Shown piece after piece: positions 9,301-15,555 of a stretch of DNA of 64,000 bases. The notes under the pieces were generated by a model that saw only the letters and a program-made list of their open reading frames with translations, searched no databases and was not told the DNA's origin. Every line of letters starts with the position of its first letter. The stretch's first letter is position 1. This stretch comes from Mucilaginibacter boryungensis (GTDB taxonomy: Bacteria; Bacteroidota; Bacteroidia; Sphingobacteriales; Sphingobacteriaceae). The translations under genes and the position numbers were made by a program. The stretch lies in contig NZ_JADFFM010000002.1 in the NCBI RefSeq assembly GCF_015221995.1, positions 1,736,001 through 1,800,000 of the forward strand. The letters run 5' to 3'.

Positions 9301-12028
9301 ATACAAGTCCTGGCGTCGAACTGAATGTTCCACCGGATGGGTACATTACAGTTGGTGTTGGGTTGGTGCCTGTTTTACAAAAAGTCCCCGAAGGGTAATA
9401 AAAAGTAGGATCTACAGGTGGTATTACGGTTGCTGTAACTGCTGTACGCGGGCCTGTACAGCCAGAGGCGGAAGTGGCATCCACATAATAGGTAGTAGTG
9501 GTTGATAATGCCGGTGTAGTATAAGAGGCACCGGTATAAAGGGATGTTCCGCCAGAAGCGGCGCTATACCAGTTGTATGTTCCGCCCGGGGCAGTGGCTG
9601 TTAAAGTTGCCGTTGAACCCGGGCAAATGGTACTTCCGGAGGCGGTTGGGGCAACTGGTAATGGGTTAACAGTAACTGTTACAGCAGTACGTGCGCTAAC
9701 ACATCCGTTTACCGTTGTTTGCACGTAATAAGTTGTCGTGGCAGTTAAAACCGCAGTAGTATAACTTGCACCGGTGCTTAACAAGGTGCCGCCCGAAGCG
9801 CTATCATACCAATCGTAAATACCACCCGGTGCGGTAGCAGTCAGACTGGCAGTATTGCCATAACAAATAGCAGTACCCGGCGCGGTAGGGGCCGCAGGAA
9901 TAGGGTTCACCGTCGCTGTCACTGCTGTGCGCGGGCCTGCACAGCCGTTTACGGTTGCCTGTACGTAATAGGTTGTGGTGGTTGTTAATGCCGGTGTAGT
10001 GTACGTAGCGCCGGTAAATAATGATGTCCCGCCTGAGGCGACTGAAAACCAATCATACGTGCCGCCCGGCGCTGTGGCTGTTAAAGTTGCAGGGCTGCCG
10101 CTGCAAATTGTGGTACCCGATGCAGTAGGCGCCGGGGTAGCCGGATTTACCGTTACATTTACCGCCGAACGCGGGCTTGTACAGCCGTTAACTATAGTTT
10201 GAACGTAGTAAGTAGTATTTGTTGTTAATGGTGACGAAGTGTAAGTTGTCCCTGTAGTCAATAAAGTACCGCCAGATGCCGCATCATACCATTGATAAGT
10301 GCCGCCCGGTGCGGTAGCCGATAATGTTGCCGTAGTGCCATAACAAATGGTGGCCGGGGCTGCCGTGGGCGCAGCCGGGATGGCGTTTACCGTAACAGTT
10401 ACAGGTGTACGCGCGCTTATACAGCCGTTTACGGTAGTCTGCACATAATAAGTAGTGGTGGCAGTTAAAACAGGTGTAGTATACGTTGCCCCGCTCAGTA
10501 ATAGTGTCCCGCCGGTCGCAGAATCATACCAATCATAGTTTCCGCCAGGTGCAGTAGCCATTAAAGTTACAGCAGTACCGCTACAGGTGGTGGTTCCGGC
10601 TGCTGTTGGGGCAACCGGGGTTGGAATTATACTTACGGTAACAGGTGTACGTGCGCTTACACAACCGTTTACGGTAGTCTGTACATAATAGGTGGTATTT
10701 GTAGTAAGGGCTGGTGTTGTATATGTGGAACCAGAACCTAATAGTGTTCCACCCGAGGCTGCATTATACCAATCATAAGTCCCGCCGGGCGCGGTTGCGG
10801 TTAAGGTTGCACTGCTGCCGTTACAGGTTGAAGTTGATGCCGCGGTAGGCGCGGCAGGTATTGGATTAACCGTAACGGTTACTGCCGTACGTGGGCTGAT
10901 ACACCCGCCTACAGTAGTTTCTACATAATAAGTAGTGGTTGAAGTTAATGCCGGTGTAGTATAACTTGCACCGGTAAAAAGCGGCGTGCCACCTGAAGCG
11001 GTGTTATACCATTGATAAGTTCCGCCGGGTGCAGTTGCGGTTACTGTAGCTGTGCTATTTGCACAGGTAACCGCGCCGGCGGCCGTTGGTGCTGCCGGAG
11101 TTGGCGCGGCGGTAACGGTAACACTTTGCGGAGTTGGCGCACAGCCACTTGTATTGTCGGAAACAGAAACGGAATAAGTGCCAATAGAAGTTACTGTGAT
11201 GGATTGTGTTGTCGCACCTGTACTCCAGGCATAGGCATACGGGGGATTGCCACCAGATGGGGTAGCTGTTAAGATAATATTGCCCGAACCCCCGGAACAA
11301 ATAACCGGATTTGTTGGGGTGAGTGCAACCGTCATTGCGGGTACAGTGTATACACGTACAGTATCCGTTTTAGTGTTAGCACAATTGGTTACAATGCCAC
11401 TAACCTTATAATCAATATAAGCCGGTGCGCCTGCAAGTGGCGTTACGTTTGTACTTGTACAGCCAGATGTGCAGCTTAAGTAAGAATTATAAGCGCCCGC
11501 CGCGCCTGGATATACCGAAGTCCATGTAATAGTTGATGCACTTAACCCTGTAACCGACATAGCCCCTGTACAGCCCTGCCTTAATGTTATGTCACCAGAG
11601 GCATGTACGGATGTTGAAGCAGTTATAGTATAAGTAATAGAGTTATTGCCAGGCTTACAAAAAGCGACATTGGCTGTAGTTAAGCCACTTACACAAACAG
11701 GTGTACCTACCGGTGTTTGAGCACCACAGTTAACGGTGTAAAAGTTTGAGGCAGCTAATTGGCCAGAAGAAATATTTAAAAGATCGGATCCGGGATTTAA
11801 TGTTACCACAAAAACAACGCAACTGTTGTCGCCGCAATAGCTACCGCTTCTGCTGGAGCTAATGGTTACGGAAGTATCTGCGGACCCTGATAGATTAACC
11901 GGAATAATGACCTGACTAAACCCTTTATTGCAAAGGATAAGGGCCAGCAACAAGAAAAAAAAATGTTTTTTTTTAATAAAACGACTTGTTTTTTTTAAAA
12001 AATATAAAAAAACTGTCGACTGGGCCAT
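344..12028 (-). CDS. giant T9SS-exported repeat adhesin (PKD/Ig-like repeats, gliding-motility C-terminal domain)
   Basis: A single uninterrupted frame of 3894 residues. A signal peptide (Lys-rich start, then a hydrophobic run ending near Gln39) is followed by a unique region to about 308. Then come seven 80-residue Ig-like repeats (309-869), a linker with PKD-like units (870-1118), 21 PKD-like repeats of exactly 92 residues (1119-3050) plus one divergent 93-residue unit (3051-3143). Five 80-82-residue Ig-like repeats (3144-3548) and two WTTSGTGTF-type units complete the array. The last ~85 residues carry NTFTPNGDGINDLW and a terminal ITVIR-like end, typical of the type B (CHU_C/gliding-motility-associated) sorting domain recognised by the type IX secretion system. 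Most units have two Cys, suggesting one disulfide each. It is rich in Thr, Ser, Ala and Asn with no catalytic motif seen. A role as cell-surface or secreted adhesin is inferred. It appears monocistronic, ending at a hairpin. Confidence 0.9.
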   Translation of the reverse strand: MAQSTVFLYFLKKTSRFIKKKHFFFLLLALILCNKGFSQVIIPVNLSGSADTSVTISSSRSGSYCGDNSCVVFVVTLNPGSDLLNISSGQLAASNFYTVNCGAQTPVGTPVCVSGLTTANVAFCKPGNNSITYTITASTSVHASGDITLRQGCTGAMSVTGLSASTITWTSVYPGAAGAYNSYLSCTSGCTSTNVTPLAGAPAYIDYKVSGIVTNCANTKTDTVRVYTVPAMTVALTPTNPVICSGGSGNIILTATPSGGNPPYAYAWSTGATTQSITVTSIGTYSVSVSDNTSGCAPTPQSVTVTAAPTPAAPTAAGAVTCANSTATVTATAPGGTYQWYNTASGGTPLFTGASYTTPALTSTTTYYVETTVGGCISPRTAVTVTVNPIPAAPTAASTSTCNGSSATLTATAPGGTYDWYNAASGGTLLGSGSTYTTPALTTNTTYYVQTTVNGCVSARTPVTVSIIPTPVAPTAAGTTTCSGTAVTLMATAPGGNYDWYDSATGGTLLLSGATYTTPVLTATTTYYVQTTVNGCISARTPVTVTVNAIPAAPTAAPATICYGTTATLSATAPGGTYQWYDAASGGTLLTTGTTYTSSPLTTNTTYYVQTIVNGCTSPRSAVNVTVNPATPAPTASGTTICSGSPATLTATAPGGTYDWFSVASGGTSLFTGATYTTPALTTTTTYYVQATVNGCAGPRTAVTATVNPIPAAPTAPGTAICYGNTASLTATAPGGIYDWYDSASGGTLLSTGASYTTAVLTATTTYYVQTTVNGCVSARTAVTVTVNPLPVAPTASGSTICPGSTATLTATAPGGTYNWYSAASGGTSLYTGASYTTPALSTTTTYYVDATSASGCTGPRTAVTATVIPPVDPTFYYPSGTFCKTGTNPTPTVMYPSGGTFSSTPGLVFVDNQTGEINLAASTLGTYTITFVTNSTCVYSSSSSITITSAPDATFSYSGPYCQNQANPLPTFAPGSSAGIFSSSDPALVFLNTSTGEIDLQHSATGTYTVTNTIAPAGGCAAASATNTITINPVATVNAGIDQIVCSGQTVTLNGTIGGGATSATWSGGTGTFSNNLSPATTYTLGPGETSVTLTLTTDDPAGPCGAVSDQITITVNPTPVVTSAASAVTCNNTAQNYTITGSVSGTTYTWGRAAVAGISNTTVSGQTTDLITETLVNTTSAPINVAYSIVPLANGCTGPTFTYTVTVNPTPIVTSATSATTCNNTAQNYTITGSVSGTTYTWGRATVAGISNAAVSGQTSSTIAETLVNTTSAPIDVAYSIVPAANGCTGPTFTYTVTVNPTPTVTSAASAVLCDNTAQAYTITGSVSGTTYTWGRTAVAGISNTAVSGQTTGVITETLVNTTSAPVNVVYSIVPSANGCTGPTFTYTVTVNPTPTVTSAASGVICNNTAQNYTITGSVSGTTYTWSRAAVAGISNAAVSGQTSNIINEVLTNTTNAAVSVTYSIIPEANGCTGPTFTYTVTVNPTPTVTSAASATTCNNTAQSYSITSNVSGTTFSWSRATVAGISNAAVSGQTSNTITETLVNTTAAPIDVTYTIIPTANGCPGPAFTYTVTVNPTPTVTSATSAVTCNNTDQNYTITGNVSGTVFTWSRATIAGISNAAVTGQTSNPITESLDNTTSAPINVIYTIVPSANGCTGPTFTYTVTVNPTPTVTSAASAATCNNTAQNYTITGSVSGTTYIWDRAAVAGISNAAVSGQTSNTITEKLINTTSTPIDVLYAITPTANGCTGPTFIYTITVNPTPRVTSPANDITCNNTALNYTITSNVSGTTYTWGRATVAGISNTAVSGQTTNTITESLINTTATPINVRYSIIPTANGCSGPTFTYTVTINPTPIVTSAASATICDNTAQNYTITSNVSGATYTWDRAAVTGISNTAASGQTTDLITETLINTTSAPIDVIYTIVPSANGCTGPTFTYTVTVNPTPTVTSAASATTCNNIAQNYTITSNVAGTTFSWSRATVAGISNAAVSGQTSGTITETLVNTTSAPIDVSYSIVPAANGCTGPAFTYTVTVNPTPTVTSAASAVICDNTAQNYTITSNVSGTTYIWGRAAVAGISNTAVSGQTTDLITETLVNTTSAPVNVTYSIVPSANGCIGPTFTYTVTVNPTPTVTSAASATTCNNTAQNYTITGSVSGTTYIWGRATVAGISNVAVSGQTSSTITETLVNTTVAPVDVIYTIVPSANGCTGPAFTYTITVNPTPTVTSATSATTCNNTAQNYTITGSVSGTTYTWGRAAVAGISNVAVSGQTVNIITETLINTTSAPINVTYSIVPAANGCTGPTFTFTVTVNPTPVVTSAASATTCNNTAQNYTITSNVAGTIFSWSRATVAGISNAAISGQTSSTITETLVNTTAAPIDVVYTIIPAANGCTGPTFTYTITVNPTPTVTSAASATTCNNIAQNYTITSSVSGTTYTWSRATVAGISNAAVSGQTSSSITETLVNTTVAPVDEIYSIVPAANGCTGPVFTYTVTVNPTPVVTSAASAVTCNNTAQNYTITGSVSGTTYTWGRAAVAGISNAAISGQTTDLITETLINTTSAPINVAYSIVPLANGCTGPTFAYTVTVNPTPTVTSAASGVICNNTAQNYTITGSVSGTTYTWSRAVVAGVSNAAVSGQTTGVITETLVNTTSAPVDVVYTIVPSANGCPGPAFTYTITANPTPTVTSAASAVICNNTAQNYTMTSNVSGTTYTWGRATVAGISNTAVSGQTTGVITETLVNTTSAPINVAYSIVPSANGCTGPTFTYTVTVNPTPTVTSAASGVICNNTAQNYTITGSVSGTTYTWGRAAVAGISNAAVSGQTSNIINEVLTNTTNAAVSVTYSIIPEANGCTGPAFTYTVTVNPTPTITSAASATTCNNTAQNYTITSNVAGTTYTWGRAAVAGISNAAVSGQTSNTITETLVNTTAAPVDVTYTIIPTANGCPGPTFTYTVTVNPTPTVTSASSAVVCNGTAQAYTITSNVSGATFSWSRAAITGISNAAVTGQTSNTITELLTNTTAAPIAVPYTIIPLYNGCAGTPFTYTVTVNPTPVVTNNPLSQTVCSQTGSIAVNLTSNVSGVIFKWVGVATAQVSGFTTSGTGNIPSQILLNTGTTQGTLTYTITPYYNGCPGTPADYIITINPKPSTPSASSNSPVCENSVLNLTTPAVSGASYAWIGPNGFTSNAQNPTINNATLAAGGTYSLLVTVNGCTSNVGSVNVVVVPTPAAPKASSNSPLCSGSTLILNANNIAGATYSWTGPNGFTSNVQNPTISNVTAAAGGVYSVTATVNGCTSIAGTTTVIVNTIPGAPTTTSNTPVCEGSTISLSVTSIPGLTYTWTGPNNFFSNLPNPSIPAASQANAGTYYVTATAGNCTGVPTAVNVVVDATPVNPVASSNSPVCAGDPITLTSSTFIGAVYKWTGPNGFSSTLQNPVITGAALTNTGTYTVSITAPGCSVTASAATAVVVNQIPIAPTAGSNSPVCVGDNLNLTASGIAGATYKWTGPNGFSSTLQNPIISNASANAAGTYSVTVTVNSCTSAAATTKVIMSKPEQAIAGNDQVVCVNNPKVILAGSIIGDNNNGVWTTSGTGTFSPSNTSLSGTYSPSPADMAAGSVTLTLSSTNNGGCSISSSSFKVIINPTPIVSAGGNKLMCAADPTVNVKGSIIYATGGRWTTSGTGTFIPSDREINVNYMPSTADKAGGSVKLTLSSTGNNCIAVTDAMTLTITPSPTINLPEVKYVLQGQNIIMDPQVTGSNVEYLWTPASYLSSSTTRAPVLKATESQLYTLRVTGLGGCFVEKQIMVNVLKPIIPPNTFTPNGDGINDLWTIKELSDYPGAQVSIFNRYGIRLFYSRGYGIPWDGTYNGKPVPFGTYYYLIDIGIYGSPLSGYVTVIR
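1385..2599 (-). repeat. five tandem ~81-residue Ig-like coding repeats
   Basis: Residues 3144-3548 of the adhesin form five consecutive units of 81, 81, 81, 82 and 80 residues. Each carries SNSPVC or SNTPVC near the start, a TGPNGF-like core and a terminal Cys before the next proline-rich junction. These are more diverged from each other than the 92-residue array. Confidence 0.85.
2879..8674 (-). repeat. 21 tandem 276-bp coding repeats (92-residue PKD-like units)
   Basis: Residues 1119-3050 comprise 21 consecutive units, every one exactly 92 residues. The boundaries were checked at both ends: the Pro of copy 1 is encoded at 8672-8674 and the last Asn of copy 21 at 2879-2881, so 5796 bp equals 21 x 276. 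Conserved elements per unit are PTPTVTSA, a CNNTAQ box, TYTWGRA/FSWSRA, GISN, SGQT, an NTT box, NGCTGP and TYTVTVN. No unit has an insertion or deletion. Confidence 0.97.
9422..11104 (-). repeat. seven tandem 240-bp coding repeats (80-residue Ig-like units)
   Basis: Residues 309-869 contain seven units of 80 residues (the last is 81). Shared features are a Cys near position 13, ATAPGGTYDWY, SGGT, TTTTYYVQTTVNGC and an RTxVTVTV end. The pattern fits the Ig-like CHU_C-associated domain group common in secreted Bacteroidota proteins. Confidence 0.92.
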
Positions 12029-12076
12029 TTCTTATCTTATCTGACAAACGTTAATTGGCTTTTATACGAAAAAAAG

Positions 12077-12084
12077 CAAATTTA
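12077..12084 (-). promoter_or_regulatory. possible -7 box of the adhesin gene
   Basis: The minus strand reads TAAATTTG, matching the Bacteroidota TAnnTTTG box, 48 bases before the adhesin ATG. No clear -33 TTTG was found at the usual distance, so this is a weak call. Confidence 0.35.
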
Positions 12085-12124
12085 AGTTCGGAAGGAAAAA
12101 AATAAACGAAAAATCAGTGGAAAT

Positions 12125-12685
12125 CTATTTTACCCTTTCTACATATTCGCCCGTTCGGGTGTCGACTTTTATTTTATCACCCTGGTTTACAAACAAGGGC
12201 ACTTTTAACTCAACTCCGTTTTCTGTCGTTGCCGTTTTTAACGCGCCTGATGAGGTATCGCCTTTAACAGCCGGTTCGGCATAGGTAATTTCCAGTTCTA
12301 CAAAATTAGGTGCCTGTGCCATTATCGGTTCCTCACTTTCAAAAGAAACAATCACACTCATGCCTTCTTTCAGGAACTTTACCGCCGGGCCAAACAAAGA
12401 TTTTGGGATACTGAACTGATCGTAAGTAACGTTATCCATAATCACCATATTTTCGCCTTCTTCGTACAGATATTGATAATCATTAGTTTCTACACGGCAA
12501 ATCTCTACCTGTTCATCGGTGCCTAAACGGGCCTCTACAATTTTGCCGGTTTTAATATTGCGGAATTTATCCAAATAAAAAGCCCCGCCTTTACCTGGTG
12601 TACGGTGCAGTACCTCGGTAACAGTTACCAGTTCGCCATTAAAGCGTAATATATTCCCTACTTTAACTTCAGATGCCTTTGCCAT
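12125..12685 (-). CDS. efp: elongation factor P
   Basis: EF-P binds the ribosome between P and E sites and relieves stalling at consecutive prolines. The 186-residue length is the family norm. The N-terminal KOW-like domain carries the loop TPGKGGAF, with Lys32 at the position modified in other bacteria, followed by the two OB-fold domains and the typical GDTSSGALK and PLFVNQGD segments. A longer frame begins at a TTG at 12703, but that TTG lies inside a good -7 box (12701-12708), so the ATG at 12685 is taken. The nearby adhesin is not especially polyproline-rich, so no special link is claimed. Confidence 0.97.
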   Translation of the reverse strand: MAKASEVKVGNILRFNGELVTVTEVLHRTPGKGGAFYLDKFRNIKTGKIVEARLGTDEQVEICRVETNDYQYLYEEGENMVIMDNVTYDQFSIPKSLFGPAVKFLKEGMSVIVSFESEEPIMAQAPNFVELEITYAEPAVKGDTSSGALKTATTENGVELKVPLFVNQGDKIKVDTRTGEYVERVK

Positions 12686-12700
12686 AGATGTAAATTTTGC

Positions 12701-12708
12701 CAAAGATA
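12701..12708 (-). promoter_or_regulatory. -7 box of efp
   Basis: Minus strand TATCTTTG fits TAnnTTTG and lies 15 bases upstream of the chosen ATG, giving a short leader of roughly ten bases. A -33 element is not obvious. Confidence 0.5.
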
Positions 12709-12821
12709 AATTAAGTTATGAGAAACACGCCTCTAAAATCAGGAAAGGCCAGTACGGTTATATTGATCCAATAATTGTAAGTTAGCCTTTACAATTAAAC
12801 CTGCTTAAATAGCACATACAT

Positions 12822-14141
12822 ATGAATAATAAACTAACCATAGCTGCATGGCTATTGTCGTCATTCATCGCGACAAGCAATTTGGCTAATGCCCATAACA
12901 ATACAGATAAATACGATGACCCTAAACGCTATAATATTGCCGAGATGGGCGCCGTGGGTGATTCGAAGACATTGAATACCGTGGCTATACAAGCCGTAAT
13001 TGATAAGTGCGCAAAAAATGGCGGAGGCACGGTCGTGATCCCCAAGGGTATATTTTTAAGCGGATCAATTTTTATTAAACAGGGCGTAAATATTGAAATG
13101 CTGGAGGGTTCGGTGCTGAAAGGATCGACTGATATTAAGGATTACCCTAAAAGCAGTACCCGAATTGAGGGCCACTTTGAAGAATGGCCCTCGGCGCTGA
13201 TAAATGCCGATAAGATAACGCACCTGCGCATTACCGGTAAAGGAGTGCTGGATGGCAGCGGCCAGCCATTTTGGAAAGAATTTTACAGCAAACGCTCAGC
13301 CGACCCTAAAACTACAAACCTGAGTGTGCCGCGCCCGCGCCTGGCCCTGATCCAAAATTGCAAAGATGTAAAAATAGATGGCATAGCCTTCACTAATTCG
13401 GGCTTTTGGAACCTGCACCTTTACCGTTGCAGCAATTTAACTGTAAACAATTGCCGATTTGTAGCGCCTGATGGTAAAGTACCGGATGACCATGCGCCAA
13501 GCTCGGATGGGATAGATGTAGATAGTTCGCAGGATATTACCATCAGCAACAGTTTCTTTTCTGTTGGTGATGATGATATTGCCCTGAAAGGCTCTAAAGG
13601 CCCGTTTGCCATGCAGGATAAAGACAGCCCGCCGGTAGAACGTATTTACATACACGATTGCGTTTTTGAAGCCGGTGGCGGTATTATGACCTGCGGCAGC
13701 GAAGCCACCCTTGTACGCGATGTGAAAATTGAGCGTTGCATTACCCGTAAACCGGTTGTAATGCGTTTAAAACTGCGCCCGGATACCCCACAGCAATATG
13801 AAAATATCAGCATCAGCGATATTACCATGGAGAACGGCAGCGCTATTTTCAATGTCGCCCCCTGGAGCCAGTATTTTGATTTGAAAGGCCAGGCGCCGCC
13901 AACATCTATAGTGCGTAATATTAAGATTAGTAACATAAAAGGTAGCTGCGCATCTTTAGGGAAAATCGTGGGTAACCCGGGTGCTACTACCTTTGGCGAT
14001 ATTTCCCTGAGCAATGTGAACGTAACTGCCAAAAACACTACGTTTGATCGGGACGACTTTAAGGGCCTGGTGTTTGAAAATGTAGTGGTAAACGGAATTG
14101 CTATGCCCACCCCGGAGCCTACGGCTAAGGCGGTTAAGTAA
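12822..14141 (+). CDS. glycoside hydrolase family 28 (polygalacturonase-like), secreted
   Basis: Predicted exported pectin-degrading enzyme of 439 residues: signal peptide to about residue 24, a GAVGDSKTLNT entry motif, then a right-handed parallel beta-helix. Family GH28 acid residues are present in SSDGIDVDSS (Asp229, Asp232, Asp234) and GDDDIALK (249-256). The R-x-K motif is present as RLK at 315-317. The usual GHG motif supplying the catalytic-site His reads GGG (285-287) before IMTCGSE, so one classical residue is replaced. It may belong to a divergent subgroup with another uronide substrate. The gene stands alone, with efp diverging on its left and a terminator hairpin on its right; no SusC/D pair is adjacent. 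Confidence 0.88.
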   Translation: MNNKLTIAAWLLSSFIATSNLANAHNNTDKYDDPKRYNIAEMGAVGDSKTLNTVAIQAVIDKCAKNGGGTVVIPKGIFLSGSIFIKQGVNIEMLEGSVLKGSTDIKDYPKSSTRIEGHFEEWPSALINADKITHLRITGKGVLDGSGQPFWKEFYSKRSADPKTTNLSVPRPRLALIQNCKDVKIDGIAFTNSGFWNLHLYRCSNLTVNNCRFVAPDGKVPDDHAPSSDGIDVDSSQDITISNSFFSVGDDDIALKGSKGPFAMQDKDSPPVERIYIHDCVFEAGGGIMTCGSEATLVRDVKIERCITRKPVVMRLKLRPDTPQQYENISISDITMENGSAIFNVAPWSQYFDLKGQAPPTSIVRNIKISNIKGSCASLGKIVGNPGATTFGDISLSNVNVTAKNTTFDRDDFKGLVFENVVVNGIAMPTPEPTAKAVK

Positions 14142-14166
14142 TAAATAGGAGCGTAAAAATTAAAGC

Positions 14167-14202
14167 AGAACCCCTTCACTTGTAAAAGCTGAAGGGGGTT
14201 CT
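14167..14202. terminator. bidirectional terminator hairpin
   Basis: agaaccccttca (14167-14178) pairs with the complementary run at 14190-14202 with one bulged base and an 11-base loop. It separates the GH28 gene from the convergent ECF operon. Confidence 0.7.
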
Positions 14203-14216
14203 GGTAAGCAGGTGCA

Positions 14217-14417
14217 CTAATTAACTAAACGGCTGCGCTTGTGTTTTGCCAATAAAGCCAAGCCCACTATTTCCATACCTACGCCGAAACCCATTAGCGT
14301 ACCGGTTAGAAAATCGGGTAAGTTTAGCCAGCGATTAATAAGCGCGCTGCCACTTGTTATAAGCAAGCCAATGCTGATTAAAAGCATTTCGGGTTTTTGT
14401 ATCTTTCCTGTTCTCAT
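14217..14417 (-). CDS. small two-helix membrane protein, unknown function
   Basis: 66 residues with two predicted membrane helices (about 10-27 and 37-57) and basic ends. The start ATG overlaps the stop of the upstream 194-residue protein by 4 bases, so it is translationally coupled as the third gene of the sigma operon. I do not recognise the family. Its position suggests a part in the same envelope response. Confidence 0.7.
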   Translation of the reverse strand: MRTGKIQKPEMLLISIGLLITSGSALINRWLNLPDFLTGTLMGFGVGMEIVGLALLAKHKRSRLVN

Positions 14418-14998
14418 TTTATTTGATCTGTAATTTTTTCAAACTTTTTAATAGTACCATTTAACTTTTCCGATTGCTTCTTAAAGTCGCGTGGCCTTTT
14501 ATAAAACCACATAAATAGTATCCAGCTAATCGCCAGTGTGTAAAAAACCAGGGTTAAGATTGGGCTTTTATGTACAAACTCGTACAGGTACAATAGCATC
14601 CCGGCAAAACTTAGTATCATGCCGGTTACCTGTGTTTTTTGATGATAATATAATTGGTTACGACGGGTTTGTTCTAAAAATGAAATAAACTCAAGGTTAC
14701 TGCAATCTTTTAAATCAATAAATCTTTTAATAGATCGGATATTTGTGGTAGCCAAAACAACGCAGGCAGCAATAGTGCAGGCCACACCGGCTTTTGTACT
14801 CAACATTAAATGGGGTGTAATGCTAACAATTGTTATAGAAACGATGATCCCTATCACCCCTACTACAATAGCCCATGTTTTGTTACGCAGTTTTCTATTA
14901 CGGAATTGCTTTACTATACGCAGCATTTCCGCGGCACTTGGTAAATCGTCGGCCTTGGCTGTTTGCCAAATTGTTTTAAGCTCATTCAAATTGTCCAT
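14414..14998 (-). CDS. four-helix membrane protein, likely anti-sigma or sigma-modulating partner
   Basis: 194 residues with a soluble N-terminus (DNLNELKTIWQTAKADDLPS), two helices at about 43-61 and 69-86, a central soluble stretch, and two more helices at about 125-139 and 146-164. The C-terminus is Lys-rich. It overlaps the sigma factor gene by 17 bases. An N-terminal cytoplasmic piece followed by membrane helices directly behind an ECF gene is the common arrangement for anti-sigma factors, but no zinc-binding HxxxCxxC motif is present, so the role is inferred from position. Confidence 0.6.
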   Translation of the reverse strand: MDNLNELKTIWQTAKADDLPSAAEMLRIVKQFRNRKLRNKTWAIVVGVIGIIVSITIVSITPHLMLSTKAGVACTIAACVVLATTNIRSIKRFIDLKDCSNLEFISFLEQTRRNQLYYHQKTQVTGMILSFAGMLLYLYEFVHKSPILTLVFYTLAISWILFMWFYKRPRDFKKQSEKLNGTIKKFEKITDQIK

Positions 14999-15461
14999 TA
15001 CTTTTAAATTTTTTTGCCAGTTTCTCTTTTATCCGATGGATCTTTACCCGGGTATTAACGGGACTTAAACCCACAATGTCGGCTATTTCCGCCTGGGGTA
15101 GATCTTCCAGCACCAGTGAGATGATAATCCTTTCCATTTCTTCCAAGTCGCCAATAGCACGATATAAAAAGGCCAGCTTCTCTTCGTCCGATTCTTCCTG
15201 CAATTCGGGTAAATTAACAGGCAGCTCAACCTTAATTGTCCTCTTATTTATTTCTATAGCGCGCAGGCAATTGTTAGTTGCAATGCGGAATATCCAGGTG
15301 CTTATTTTAGATTCGTTTCTGAAACCCGGTAAATTCCGCCATACCGAAACAAAGGTTTCCTGAGTTAGATCTTTAGCCTGTTCATGGTTATTTACATAAC
15401 CCATACACACCCTGAATATTTGGGGAGAGTAGGTAAGATAAATGGTTTCAAAATCGGGCAT
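14982..15461 (-). CDS. ECF-type RNA polymerase sigma factor
   Basis: 159 residues with region 2 (DLTQETFVSVWRNLPGF, then STWIFRIATN, about 31-65) and region 4 (LEEMERIIISLVLEDLPQAEIADIVGLSP, about 106-135), which together recognise -10 and -35 elements. It is the first gene of a three-gene overlapping operon with two membrane proteins, consistent with an envelope-stress regulon. The TGTAAC and CGTC motifs upstream may be its own target promoter. Confidence 0.93.
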   Translation of the reverse strand: MPDFETIYLTYSPQIFRVCMGYVNNHEQAKDLTQETFVSVWRNLPGFRNESKISTWIFRIATNNCLRAIEINKRTIKVELPVNLPELQEESDEEKLAFLYRAIGDLEEMERIIISLVLEDLPQAEIADIVGLSPVNTRVKIHRIKEKLAKKFKSNGQFE

Positions 15462-15492
15462 TGGTAATAATTATTTCCTTGTAGCCGTGTTA

Positions 15493-15518
15493 GATACGAC
15501 GTGCCCCGGAATGTTACA
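15493..15518 (-). promoter_or_regulatory. candidate ECF-dependent (autoregulatory) promoter
   Basis: The minus strand reads TGTAACAT (complement of 15511-15518), a 9-base spacer, then CGTCGTATC (complement of 15493-15501), about 32 bases before the sigma ATG. AAC-type -35 and CGTC-type -10 elements are characteristic of ECF promoters; the spacing from AAC to CGT is slightly short or ambiguous, so this is tentative. Confidence 0.4.
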
Positions 15519-15555
15519 GCAGGTAGTGTTGTAAAGTTTTAGGATAGATTTTAAA

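Noticed and set aside
12686..12703. TTG start giving a six-residue-longer EF-P
   Set aside because: The TTG lies inside a TATCTTTG box on the same strand and EF-P is normally 186-188 residues.
13646..14179. 177-codon minus-strand frame
   Set aside because: Antisense to the GH28 gene, which has clear family motifs.
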